Below, piece by piece: positions 24,548 to 32,752 of a stretch of 35,644 nt of DNA. The stretch is from an uncultured Clostridia bacterium (GTDB lineage: Bacteria; Bacillota; Clostridia; TANB77; CAG-508): assembly GCA_934141475.1 (NCBI GenBank), contig CAKPCG010000018.1, positions 1 through 35,644 of the forward strand, read 5' to 3'. The position numbers and the translations under genes were made by a program. Under the pieces are notes generated by a model. The model searched no databases. It saw only the letters and a program-made list of their open reading frames with translations, and was not told where the DNA came from. Every line of letters starts with the position of its first letter. The stretch's first letter is position 1.

Positions 24548-25091
24548 TAAAAATAGTTTAGAGATGGTAAAAACTCAAGTAAATTTTACGGTTTAGGTCT
24601 GGTTGAATTTCTCTATTCCTTACTATATATTACTACATAGCCGTTTCCGTTTAAAAAGAACATCTAAATTTGTGTTTAGACACCAGATCGCCACTTAAAT
24701 CCGTACCTTAATCCTTAAGTTTCCTTGCCTGTTAATTCTGGCAAACATTCTAGAAGTTTTCCTTGACATACTTTTGTTTTACTGCTAGTTTCTTTTGCAA
24801 ATGCAATTTCATACCTATAAAATAATCCCAATACATTCACTCAAGACAGGCTACTCTATGTATTTTGTGTCTTGGCACTCACCATAGGTTTTACTTAAAA
24901 TTGCTTTTAAGTTTCAGCGAAACAAGGGGGTCTGATATATGCCATTACATCATTCCCTTACCTCTTTCTTCCTACTCACACACAAAACTGGCATTTCGCG
25001 CACAAACAAGAAGCCTTAATTTATGTGCCCTTTAGTGGATTTTTAGCCCCACCCTCACAATAAAAAAGTACGACTAGAATAATGCACCATC
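24515..25091 (-). ncRNA. ole: OLE RNA (ornate, large, extremophilic)
   Basis: A roughly 577-base non-coding block, much less AT-rich than its surroundings, with a consensus promoter at its 5' side, a terminator at its 3' side, and oapA immediately downstream. No open frame is supported. OLE RNAs are about 600 bases, occur in Clostridia and other anaerobic or extremophilic firmicutes, sit beside oapA, and form a membrane ribonucleoprotein linked to stress responses. Internal pairing potential is high (for example GTGTCTAAACACA-type hairpins near the 3' third). I identify it from size, context and density of structure rather than from recalled consensus bases. Confidence 0.8.
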
Positions 25092-25097
25092 TATGGT

Positions 25098-25125
25098 ATT
25101 ATAACAGATTGTATAAAAATTTCAA
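25098..25125 (-). promoter_or_regulatory. Promoter of OLE RNA
   Basis: Minus-strand TTGAAA (25120-25125), 16-base spacer, perfect TATAAT (25098-25103), placing the RNA start near 25091. Confidence 0.75.
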
Positions 25126-25277
25126 ATTTATTTTTAGCATATTGTTATTCTTTTTTATTATTTTTTAGCATTTCGTTTTTACAGTTCTTGATTTTTCTTT
25201 TATTTTTGTTTATTTTCTTTCGTTTTCTTTCTTTTTTATTTTAACCGTTTCAGTTTCAAATGGAAGAATTTTACTAT
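25126..25277. other. AT-rich spacer, no gene seen
   Basis: Pyrimidine-rich (plus strand) spacer between the OLE promoter and the kinase gene. No open frame with a ribosome site and no clear terminator for the kinase. Confidence 0.5.
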
Positions 25278-25949
25278 TTATATATGTTTTCTAACTTCAT
25301 TATATATTTGTTCATGAATATCTTCTATTGTTCTTAACTTTCCATCTTTTATACACTTTATTTCAAACCAATTGTAGTCTTTGGCTACATCACATGCAGC
25401 ATTATAAGCATCTCTTAAATGACTTTTGTCTTTTTCATGTATATCTTTTACTGCACCATGTGTAAATTTATTTTCTCTATTTTCCATTAATTCTATAGAT
25501 TTTTCTACTGGCATATTCAAGAAAAATACTTCGCTTGGTACTGGTAATTTATATAAATTAAACTCAAAATCCCAAAGCCAATCTAAAAATTTCTTTCTTT
25601 CTGTTTTGTCATATATTTTTCCTGCTTGATGAACCATATTAGCTGTTGTATATCTATCTGCTAATATTATTCCACCATTTTCATAATATTCTTGATAACC
25701 TGTTTTAAATGTTGCATATCTATCAGCTGCATAAAATGTTGATGCAATATATGGGCTTACATCTTTTGCGTTTTCTCCAAATTCACCAGATAAATACATT
25801 TTTACAAGTGATGAACTTGGACTATCGTAATTTGGAAAACTTACAGTTTTATATTCTATATTTTCCTTAGTTAATCTTTCTTGTAATTTTTGAAATTGTG
25901 TTTGTTTGCCACTTCCATCTGTTCCATCTATAACAAATAATTTTCCCAT
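25278..25949 (-). CDS. tmk: Thymidylate kinase-like nucleotide kinase
   Basis: P-loop nucleotide kinase of the dTMP kinase family, 223 residues, predicted to phosphorylate dTMP. P-loop GTDGSGKQTQ (9-18), where the position after the lysine is Gln rather than Ser/Thr, a variant I associate with a clostridial subgroup; DRY-type motif LADRYTTANMVHQAGK; NMPVEKSIELMENR; lid-like stretch with KDIHEKDKSHLRDAYNAA. ATG 25949 behind GGAAGGGA. It stands alone, between OLE RNA and an M23 peptidase. Substrate could differ from dTMP given the divergent P-loop. Confidence 0.8.
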   Translation of the reverse strand: MGKLFVIDGTDGSGKQTQFQKLQERLTKENIEYKTVSFPNYDSPSSSLVKMYLSGEFGENAKDVSPYIASTFYAADRYATFKTGYQEYYENGGIILADRYTTANMVHQAGKIYDKTERKKFLDWLWDFEFNLYKLPVPSEVFFLNMPVEKSIELMENRENKFTHGAVKDIHEKDKSHLRDAYNAACDVAKDYNWFEIKCIKDGKLRTIEDIHEQIYNEVRKHI

Positions 25950-26069
25950 TTTTATCCCTTCCTAACTTCTTTTTTTCGTATTTAGTATAGCACAGTTATT
26001 TTTAAATTACTATAGTTTTTATTCTTTTTGCCAAAAAAATGTTAGTCGAAAATAGTTTTATCTAATAAC

Positions 26070-26118
26070 AAAAAAAGACATTATAAACTTAAAATTTATA
26101 TAAAAGTTTATAACGCCT
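26070..26118 (-). terminator. Terminator after the M23 peptidase
   Basis: A 14-position stem with G-U pairs (26105-26118 with 26077-26090) is followed by seven T residues on the minus strand (26070-26076). Confidence 0.75.
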
Positions 26119-26125
26119 TTTTATT

Positions 26126-27097
26126 TTAATATACATAATTTTGTGGGTTAGCACATTTTCCATTTATTCTAATTTCAAAATGTAAATGTGGACCTGTAGA
26201 ATTTCCTGTTGAACCGACTGCTGCAATTATATCTCCTGCTTCTACTGTTTGTCCAACTTTTGCATATAATTTACTACAATGTCCATACCATGTTTCCACT
26301 CCATTTCCATGATCTACTATTATTAAATTTCCATATGATCCTTTTTTACCTGCAAAGCTTACTGTTCCACCAGATACTACTTTTATATCTGTACCTGTAA
26401 CACAAGCTATATCTAAACCTGTATGAGTTGATCTTCTTAATGAACTTTTTTCACCATATCTAGATGTAATTCTTCCTGTTACTGGAAGTACAGCTATTTT
26501 TACATCATTTATTATAGCTAGTGAATTTTTTTCTTCTTCCTTTTCTTTTTCTTGTTTTATCTCTTTTGCTGCATTTTCAACATTTATTGTTGCAATTTCT
26601 AGTGAATTTGTATCGATTTTTTCCATACTTTCTGTATATTTTTCATTTATTTGAAGATCTAATTCAAGTCCATCTTCTGAGAATTCACTTTTTATTTCAT
26701 TTACAACTTTTTCTGCCTCTTGAAGTGTTTTTACATATGTTTTTGTTTCATTATTTAAAGCTACTTCATAATATTTGTATGTTATTATTGTGTTATATGT
26801 TTTAATTTTTTCTATTATTTCGTCATTATTTAGTTTGCTATTTCGTTTTAGTAACTTGAATTTATATTCTGGTTCTGTAATTAATGAAACATCTGCTATT
26901 ACTTCATCTTTTTGGTTTAAAATTTGTTCTTGAATTTGTGTTTTTAGTTCGTCTATTTTTGCAACATATCCTATTTTTTCTCCTGCAATTGTTACTTCGT
27001 ATACTGGTTTATATTTTATATATATAATCGCTAAAATTAATAAAAACCCTGTTATCATTACTGTTATAACCTTTGCCATTTCTTTTGTAAGATGCAA
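26126..27097 (-). CDS. Membrane-anchored M23 (LytM-type) peptidase
   Basis: Predicted peptidoglycan endopeptidase. N-terminal membrane segment (about 8-27), an extracellular alpha/coil region with Glu/Lys-rich stretch (about 180-191), and a C-terminal M23 domain: H225 and D229 in HTGLDIACV, Y271-G272-H273, and HLHFE (H304, H306), so zinc and catalytic residues are complete. The listed start is a TTG at 27097 without a ribosome site. GGAGAG lies about 30 bases upstream, next to in-frame ATA/ATT codons that would add roughly IILKPKL, so the true start may be a non-standard codon there. Own promoter (27163-27191) and terminator. Confidence 0.85.
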   Translation of the reverse strand: MHLTKEMAKVITVMITGFLLILAIIYIKYKPVYEVTIAGEKIGYVAKIDELKTQIQEQILNQKDEVIADVSLITEPEYKFKLLKRNSKLNNDEIIEKIKTYNTIITYKYYEVALNNETKTYVKTLQEAEKVVNEIKSEFSEDGLELDLQINEKYTESMEKIDTNSLEIATINVENAAKEIKQEKEKEEEKNSLAIINDVKIAVLPVTGRITSRYGEKSSLRRSTHTGLDIACVTGTDIKVVSGGTVSFAGKKGSYGNLIIVDHGNGVETWYGHCSKLYAKVGQTVEAGDIIAAVGSTGNSTGPHLHFEIRINGKCANPQNYVY

Positions 27098-27162
27098 TAA
27101 TTTTGGTTTTAAAATAATTATACACTCTCCTTTATTTGATATTTTTAGCGAAACTGCCGACT

Positions 27163-27191
27163 ATTATACCACATTTTTTTACATTTTGCAA
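27163..27191 (-). promoter_or_regulatory. Promoter of the M23 peptidase
   Basis: Minus-strand TTGCAA (27186-27191), 17-base spacer, perfect TATAAT (27163-27168). Confidence 0.7.
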
Positions 27192-27288
27192 ATTTTTGCT
27201 TTGGAAGGCATTTTTTACGTAAAAGAAGTGCAATAATATTTTAAGTAAAGAAACATTTAAAACATATTTTGTAAATATAATTTGGTAC

Positions 27289-27327
27289 AAAAAAACCGAA
27301 AAGAATAAAATCTTCTCGGCTTTTTTT
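27289..27327 (-). terminator. Terminator after hpf
   Basis: AAAAAGCCGAGAAGA pairs with TCTTTTCGGTTTTTT (one G-U), six-base loop, followed by a T run on the minus strand just past the hpf stop. Confidence 0.85.
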
Positions 27328-27328
27328 A

Positions 27329-27856
27329 TTAAGCTTCTGGTTCAACTATTCCGTAGTTTTTACCATCTTTTAATTTATATATAACACATACTTTGTTTGT
27401 ATCTACATTTATAAATGGTAAAAAGTTATGTGTTGGTCTTTCTTGTAATTGTAATACTGCATCTTCTGGTGCAAGTGGTTTTATTTCATAATAACCATAT
27501 TTTAATATTTCATCTTTAATTTCATTTTTTTCTGATGCTGTTTGATTCATATCTTTTAATGAACCTTCTCTCATCATTTTTTCTTTTTTAGTTTTAGTTT
27601 TTCTTATTTGTCCTTCTAATATATCTGTAACTTTATCTAAAGAAGCATATAAATCTTTTTCTTCTGCTTCTGCTCTGTAGTTTTCTCCATTTGCGAAAAT
27701 TGTAACTTCAGCAATTTGTTCATTTTTTTCTGCTCTTACAGTAACTTCTGCTTTTGCATTTTCAAAGTATTTTTCTATTCTGTCTAATTTTTTTTCTACG
27801 TATTCATTAATTGCTTCTGTAACTTTTATTTCCTTTCCTAAAACTTTTATTTCCAT
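27329..27856 (-). CDS. hpf: Ribosome hibernation-promoting factor, long form
   Basis: Long HPF, 175 residues, that dimerises 70S ribosomes in slow growth. The N-terminal YfiA/RaiA domain spans about 1-95 (MEIKVLGKEIKVTEAINEYV, KLDRIEKYFENAKAEV, ANGENYRAEAEEKDLYASLDKV); the C-terminal dimerisation domain (about 120-175) carries ILKYGYYEIKPLAPEDAVLQ and NFLPFINVDTNKVCVIYKLKDGKNYGI. Start ATG 27856 behind AGGAGGAA. An 87-base structured leader and a consensus promoter precede it. Confidence 0.96.
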   Translation of the reverse strand: MEIKVLGKEIKVTEAINEYVEKKLDRIEKYFENAKAEVTVRAEKNEQIAEVTIFANGENYRAEAEEKDLYASLDKVTDILEGQIRKTKTKKEKMMREGSLKDMNQTASEKNEIKDEILKYGYYEIKPLAPEDAVLQLQERPTHNFLPFINVDTNKVCVIYKLKDGKNYGIVEPEA

Positions 27857-27943
27857 AGTAATTCCTCCTTCTTGTCCACCTAAGGGACTTACCTTTTGTA
27901 TTTGTTTCCACCGCGGTGCTTTTTAAGACCCCTTGTGGTTTAT
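27857..27943 (-). promoter_or_regulatory. Structured leader of hpf
   Basis: The 87-base leader contains CACCGCGGTG (a perfect palindrome), GTCC...GGAC just before the ribosome site, and GGGGTC, so it is far more GC-rich than neighbouring spacers. Structured motifs upstream of raiA/hpf genes are known in firmicutes (raiA and raiA-hairpin motifs); this may be a member, but I cannot match a consensus by eye. Confidence 0.5.
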
Positions 27944-27949
27944 GCCTAT

Positions 27950-27978
27950 ATTATATACATAATTTGAGCTTTTTGCAA
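27950..27978 (-). promoter_or_regulatory. Promoter of hpf
   Basis: Minus-strand TTGCAA (27973-27978), 17-base spacer, perfect TATAAT (27950-27955). Confidence 0.75.
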
Positions 27979-28021
27979 GTATTTTTTTTATTTTGCATTA
28001 TTTGATTTGTTTTTTAGTATT

Positions 28022-31000
28022 TTATTCAAATAAATTCATTATATCTTCTTTACTAAATTTACTAATAAATGATGTTTTTGTAGATAACATATTATCTACT
28101 AATTCTGACTTTTTTTGTTGTAGTTCAAATATTTTTTCTTCTATTGAATTGGTTGTAATTAGTTTATATACTTGTACATTGTTTTTTTGTCCTATTCTGT
28201 ATGCTCTATCTGTTGCTTGATTCTCTGCTGAAGCATTCCACCATGGGTCATAATGAATAACCATATCTGCTCCAGTAAGATTTAAACCTGTTCCTCCTGC
28301 TTTTAGTGATATTAAAAATATTTTTATATCAGGATTTTTGTTAAACTCATCAACTAATTTTATTCTTTCATTAACTTTTGTACTACCTGTAAGTTTGAAA
28401 TAATTTATATTTCTTTTAGATAATTCTTCTTGGATTATTTCAAACATTGATGTATAACCAGAAAATAGTAATATTTTATGTCCAGAATTTATTGCATCTT
28501 CTATTATTTCAATACATTGATTTAATTTACTGCTTTCACCTTTATAGTCTGAAATAAATAAACCTGGGTGGCAACAAATCTGTCTTAATCTTGTAAGTGC
28601 TGCAAGTATCATAATTTGACTTTTTTCAAATCCATTCATTTTTATTTGATCCGCAACTTCTTGTTTTGCTTTTGCTAAATATGACATATAAATTTTTTCT
28701 TGTTCTTCATCCATTGTATTGTTTAATACTGTTATTGTTTTTTCTGGAAGTTCTGTTAATACTTCTTTTTTGGTTCTTCTAAGTACGAATGGCTCTATTA
28801 ACATTTTTAGTTTTGCCATCGCATCTTGGCTTTCATCTTTTACAATTGGTGTTTCATACATTGATTTGAATTTTTTATATTGGAATAAATATCCTGGCAT
28901 TATATAGTCAAATATTGACCACAACTCTGCTAAAGAATTTTCTATAGGGGTTCCTGTTAAAGCATATCTTGTTTCTGCTTTTAATTCTTTTATTGCTTTT
29001 GCATTTTGAGTTGTGCTATTTTTTAAGTATTGTGCTTCATCAGCAATTATGTATTTAAATGTATAATCTAGTTCTTTGTATTTTTCTATGTCTCTTTTTA
29101 ATAAATCATATGATGTTATGATTAAGTCATAATTTTTTATGTTTTCTATTTTTTCTTTTCTTTCTAATGATTTTCCAGAAATAATTTGAACCTTTAGATT
29201 TGGAGTGAATTTTTTAGCTTCTGCCATCCAGTTTAATGCAAGTGAACTTGGTGAAATTACTATACTTGCGATTTTATTTTGTTCATCACTTTCTATATAT
29301 GACTCTATTACTGTTAATAATTGAAGTGTTTTTCCAAGTCCCATATCATCTGCTAGAATTCCTCCAAATTTATAGTTTTCTAATGTTTTTAGCCAGTTAT
29401 ATCCTATTTTTTGATAATCTCTTAATTCTGCATTTACTTTTTGTGGTAATGGAATTTCTTCGTTTATGTTATCTTTTTCAAGATTTTCTACTATTTCTTT
29501 ATATTTACTATTTTTAGTTGTTTTTGTGTTATTGAATTTTTTTAATAGTTCATTTAAGTATAATGTTCTATTTACTGGTAATTTTACCACATTGTCTTTA
29601 ATTTCATTAAAGTTTATTTCCATTCCTGATGAAAGTTTGTCTAAAAACTCTATATCTTCATTTTCATTTAGATTCAAGAAACTTCCATTTTTTAGTCTAT
29701 AAAATTTCTTCTTTATTTTATATTTTTCCATTACTTCTTGAATTTCTTTTGCAGATATATTTAATTTACTAAAATCTATATTTAAAAGATTGTTTTCTAC
29801 TTTTACTCCAATAGAGCCTACCTTAGGTTCTCTTATTTCTTTTGTTTTAAAGTTATCTGTAACCATTACTTCAAACTTTTGCATATAGTAATTTATATCA
29901 TTTGATAAAAATTCATAAATTTGTTCATCATTTGGTAATATAAATCTTAAATTTTTTACATCTAACATAAAACCAGATTTTTTTATTATATTTAAATTTC
30001 TATTTTCTTGTAATTCGTTTCTTAGTGCTTTTATTTTAACATTTTCTTCTAATGGGTTAAATTCTTCATCTCCATAGCAGAATTTTACATCTGCAACTAA
30101 GTAATTGTTTTCGTCATAGTCTAAAAATATTTTTACTGCTAATTTTTCTGGTTGATATTTTTCTATTTCTTCTTCTGATATTCCTTCTATATTTATATTA
30201 TCTTCTATTTTTGGCATAATTACTGTAAAAAAGTCTTTTAAATTTTCTGTTTTTAGTAACATTTCTGATGTATAATTTTCTCTAAATGCTTTTATTACTT
30301 TTAAAGTTGTATCTGAAAATTCTTTATTACATCTATATAGTTTATTTTCTATCAAAACATAATAATATTTATGTCCTTGAAATATTGCCATTTTAAATAC
30401 ATCTACATTTGGTTTTAGCTGTAAATCTTCTTCATCTATTTTTTCTAAGTTAAATTGTATTTTAGGATTTTGTTCTATAAATTCTAATTTACAGTTTGTA
30501 AAGTCATATGTAAAACCTACCTTTTTGTCTTTTAGTAAGTCAAAAATTTCGTCTATTATTCCTTCTCCTAATACTATTTCTGATTTATTTATTGATGATG
30601 AATAATAGCTATATCTATCACTAGAATTTGAATATATCATTATTTCTGCATATCTCATTATAAAGTCTAAAAGTGCTTTTGAATCTTCTGAAAAATTTTC
30701 CCTATTATGTACAAATTCTAATTTTTCTCCATATTTAAAATATGAATTATTTACCATTTTTGTATAAAATTCTGTTAAGTCTTTTATTTTGTACATTCTT
30801 TTATTTCCAATTTTTAGTTCTAATCTCATTGTGTTTGAAAATTTATCAAAATTGATTTTTGATTCTAGTTTTATTTTATCTTTATCTGCTAACTTTACCA
30901 TTTCGTCTTCATTGGTTTCTCTTAGTTCTTCATTATAAAATGAACTTACTAAATTATTAAAACTTCTATATTTATATTGTTCATTTTTCTTTTTTACACC

Positions 31001-31333
31001 ATTTTTTTCTCTTGCAAATTCATTATCCCAGTATTTTGTCTGTTCATATTTTATTAATGTTGCAACTATGTGTTTACATGCACTATAATTTTTTTCGTAG
31101 TCTTTGCATTCACATGAAATTACTTCTAAATCTCCATTTTGCATTTCTATATTTACTTCGTAATCATCAAAATTTCCTGATACAATGGAAGTTACACTAA
31201 AATTATCTGGGTCTTTATAATCACTTCTGATTATATTTACTTTTCCCTGCCTTACATACTCTTTTCCTTTGTTTAGCCTTGTTTCTCCGGCATCTACATA
31301 TATTTCTTGAGATAATTCTTTATTTATTTGCAT
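28022..31333 (-). CDS. SWIM zinc-finger SNF2-family helicase
   Basis: An 1103-residue Snf2/Rad54-like ATPase. N-terminal SWIM motif CECKDYEKNYSACKH (C74, C76, C86, H88). A long middle region of the bacterial SNF2-associated type, then the RecA-like lobes: DDMGLGKTLQLL (Walker A), IIADEAQYLKN (DEAQ box), YALTGTPIENSLAELWSI, and the C-terminal lobe SLKAGGTGLNLTGADMVIHYDPWWN and QATDRAYRIGQ. Predicted double-stranded DNA translocase that remodels protein-DNA complexes; partner unknown. ATG 31333 behind AAGGAG; promoter 31365-31393. No in-frame CGG in 1103 codons. Confidence 0.92.
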   Translation of the reverse strand: MQINKELSQEIYVDAGETRLNKGKEYVRQGKVNIIRSDYKDPDNFSVTSIVSGNFDDYEVNIEMQNGDLEVISCECKDYEKNYSACKHIVATLIKYEQTKYWDNEFAREKNGVKKKNEQYKYRSFNNLVSSFYNEELRETNEDEMVKLADKDKIKLESKINFDKFSNTMRLELKIGNKRMYKIKDLTEFYTKMVNNSYFKYGEKLEFVHNRENFSEDSKALLDFIMRYAEIMIYSNSSDRYSYYSSSINKSEIVLGEGIIDEIFDLLKDKKVGFTYDFTNCKLEFIEQNPKIQFNLEKIDEEDLQLKPNVDVFKMAIFQGHKYYYVLIENKLYRCNKEFSDTTLKVIKAFRENYTSEMLLKTENLKDFFTVIMPKIEDNINIEGISEEEIEKYQPEKLAVKIFLDYDENNYLVADVKFCYGDEEFNPLEENVKIKALRNELQENRNLNIIKKSGFMLDVKNLRFILPNDEQIYEFLSNDINYYMQKFEVMVTDNFKTKEIREPKVGSIGVKVENNLLNIDFSKLNISAKEIQEVMEKYKIKKKFYRLKNGSFLNLNENEDIEFLDKLSSGMEINFNEIKDNVVKLPVNRTLYLNELLKKFNNTKTTKNSKYKEIVENLEKDNINEEIPLPQKVNAELRDYQKIGYNWLKTLENYKFGGILADDMGLGKTLQLLTVIESYIESDEQNKIASIVISPSSLALNWMAEAKKFTPNLKVQIISGKSLERKEKIENIKNYDLIITSYDLLKRDIEKYKELDYTFKYIIADEAQYLKNSTTQNAKAIKELKAETRYALTGTPIENSLAELWSIFDYIMPGYLFQYKKFKSMYETPIVKDESQDAMAKLKMLIEPFVLRRTKKEVLTELPEKTITVLNNTMDEEQEKIYMSYLAKAKQEVADQIKMNGFEKSQIMILAALTRLRQICCHPGLFISDYKGESSKLNQCIEIIEDAINSGHKILLFSGYTSMFEIIQEELSKRNINYFKLTGSTKVNERIKLVDEFNKNPDIKIFLISLKAGGTGLNLTGADMVIHYDPWWNASAENQATDRAYRIGQKNNVQVYKLITTNSIEEKIFELQQKKSELVDNMLSTKTSFISKFSKEDIMNLFE

Positions 31334-31364
31334 TCCATTCTCCTTTTAATTTTACTAACGAGTT

Positions 31365-31393
31365 ATTATATCTTACTTTATTTGATTTTTCAA
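31365..31393 (-). promoter_or_regulatory. Promoter of the SNF2 helicase gene
   Basis: Minus-strand TTGAAA (31388-31393), 17-base spacer, perfect TATAAT (31365-31370). Confidence 0.7.
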
Positions 31394-31431
31394 GTGTTTC
31401 AAGAGTATTTATAATAATATTTTTAAATTTA

Positions 31432-31460
31432 TTGACTTATATATTTTTTATTTATATAAT
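31432..31460 (+). promoter_or_regulatory. Promoter of the surface protein gene
   Basis: TTGACT (31432-31437), 17-base spacer, perfect TATAAT (31455-31460), then AAGGGGGTGA before ATG 31494. Confidence 0.7.
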
Positions 31461-31493
31461 TTTATAATAATAAAAAAATAAGGGGGTGAATTT

Positions 31494-32291
31494 ATGGAAG
31501 AAAAAAAATATATAAAAATTAGTTTTTCTTCATTTTTTCTAATACTAGCTATAATAGCTATTGTTATTTTAGGATATTTTACATATAATTTTTATACTGA
31601 AAGAAATAATGCTATAGACCAAATATCAAGTTTAAATTTAAAACTTAATGATTCTACTTTTTCGCAAAATGCTACTGGAAATACTGCTAATTTAGATGCT
31701 AATATTAATACTACTAATTCTGCTTCTAGCCAAAGTAACACAGTAAATACTACTAATACTACATCTACTCAATCTGAGGAAAAGAATCAAACTACTACTT
31801 CTTCTAATCAAACTAGTACACAAAAAAGTTATATAGAAAAATTCTCTTCTTCAGTATCTAAAATATTAAAAAGCTCTAATGCTATTATGATACCACTATA
31901 TGAGTATAATGGTAATATTGCAATTGAAAGTAATAATGATGCTTATTTAACCATTACTTCAGATGCTGAGCATTGGGCAAATACTTACACAAAAATTGCA
32001 AGCAATGTTGTTAATGCTTGGTTTTGCCCAGAAGGACAAGATACAGGAAATGAATTTATAGTATTTTTAAAGAAAGATGGATCTGTTACATATTTAAGAT
32101 TTTCAAATTTAAATTCTGAAACACCTTTTGATGGTAAAGAAAAAACTATAAATAGTTTAAAAGATATTAGTAATGTAATTACAATTTTTGGTGGAGATAA
32201 TGAAGGTATTGGCGGAGTTGGTGTTATTTTTGTAAAAGCTGATGGAACTTGTATGCCTTATTCTTCAATAGAGGATTTGATAAAGAAATAA
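31494..32291 (+). CDS. Membrane-anchored extracellular protein, unrecognised
   Basis: A 265-residue protein: short basic cytoplasmic N-terminus, one membrane segment (about 10-31), a short coil, a low-complexity Ser/Thr/Asn/Gln linker (about 50-112) and a globular C-terminal domain (about 115-265) with NAWFCPEGQDTGNEFIVFL, VTYLRFSN and GGDNEGIGGVGVIFVKADG. Repeated strand-turn patterns suggest a beta-rich fold. I do not recognise the domain. Clear promoter, AAGGGGGTGA ribosome site and downstream terminator. Probably displayed on the outer face of the membrane. Confidence 0.7.
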   Translation: MEEKKYIKISFSSFFLILAIIAIVILGYFTYNFYTERNNAIDQISSLNLKLNDSTFSQNATGNTANLDANINTTNSASSQSNTVNTTNTTSTQSEEKNQTTTSSNQTSTQKSYIEKFSSSVSKILKSSNAIMIPLYEYNGNIAIESNNDAYLTITSDAEHWANTYTKIASNVVNAWFCPEGQDTGNEFIVFLKKDGSVTYLRFSNLNSETPFDGKEKTINSLKDISNVITIFGGDNEGIGGVGVIFVKADGTCMPYSSIEDLIKK

Positions 32292-32292
32292 T

Positions 32293-32377
32293 AAAAAAGA
32301 TTAAATTTAATATTAGTAAACCAAAATTAATATTAAAAAATTTAATTTTTGGGCACTTTAACTTTAATCTTTTTTTA
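32293..32377 (+). terminator. Terminator after the surface protein gene
   Basis: A long AT-rich hairpin: outer arms AAAAAAGATTAAA (32293-32305) and TTTAATCTTTTTTT (32363 on), with an inner TTTAATATTA/TTAATATTAAA pairing. The T run follows the outer arm. The rest of the spacer to 32438 is T-rich with nothing recognisable. Confidence 0.6.
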
Positions 32378-32438
32378 TTTATTTTTCTTTATTGGCTTTT
32401 TCATTTATATTTTTCGCTTATTCTTTCTTTTTCTTTAC

Positions 32439-32579
32439 TTATTTCTCATTAATCCCATAAAATTCTGCAATTAATTTATCTAGCTTTACACTTAATTCAT
32501 ATATATAATTATACTCTCTTTCCTCTATAATGCTTTTATTTAATTCTTCTCTTAATTTACAAATTTCATCATTTAACAT
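32439..32579 (-). CDS. Spo0E-like aspartyl-phosphate phosphatase
   Basis: A 46-residue protein beginning MLNDEICKLREEL and ending GINEK. The segment YELSVKLDKLIAEFYGI matches the Spo0E signature (SxxLDxLIxxYY), and two short helices are the expected fold. Spo0E proteins dephosphorylate Spo0A~P and delay sporulation. ATG 32579 follows AAAGGAG at nine bases. Own TTGACC/TAATTT promoter. The gene is shorter than most automatic calls allow. Spo0E-like proteins are often this small. Confidence 0.75.
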   Translation of the reverse strand: MLNDEICKLREELNKSIIEEREYNYIYELSVKLDKLIAEFYGINEK

Positions 32580-32640
32580 ACGCCATTTCTCCTTTAAGTC
32601 ATAAAATTTATTTTTTCTTTTTTCTCTTACATATATTACT

Positions 32641-32669
32641 AAATTAACACATTATTTTCATTTGGTCAA
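32641..32669 (-). promoter_or_regulatory. Promoter of the Spo0E-like gene
   Basis: Minus-strand TTGACC (32664-32669), 17-base spacer, TAATTT (32641-32646). The spacer 32670-32752 between it and the peptidase gene shows no other feature. Confidence 0.55.
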
Positions 32670-32752
32670 GAGTTTTTTGTTATATTATAAAACTTTCGTA
32701 AGCCTTTATTCTTCTATGTTTTAGCATTTTTGATAACCTTCGACACCATGTA

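Noticed and set aside
24581..25080. tmRNA or RNase P RNA as identity of the large ncRNA
   Set aside because: I see no tRNA-like CCA end or tag reading frame, and no RNase P core motif; the size and adjacency to an OapA-like gene fit OLE better.
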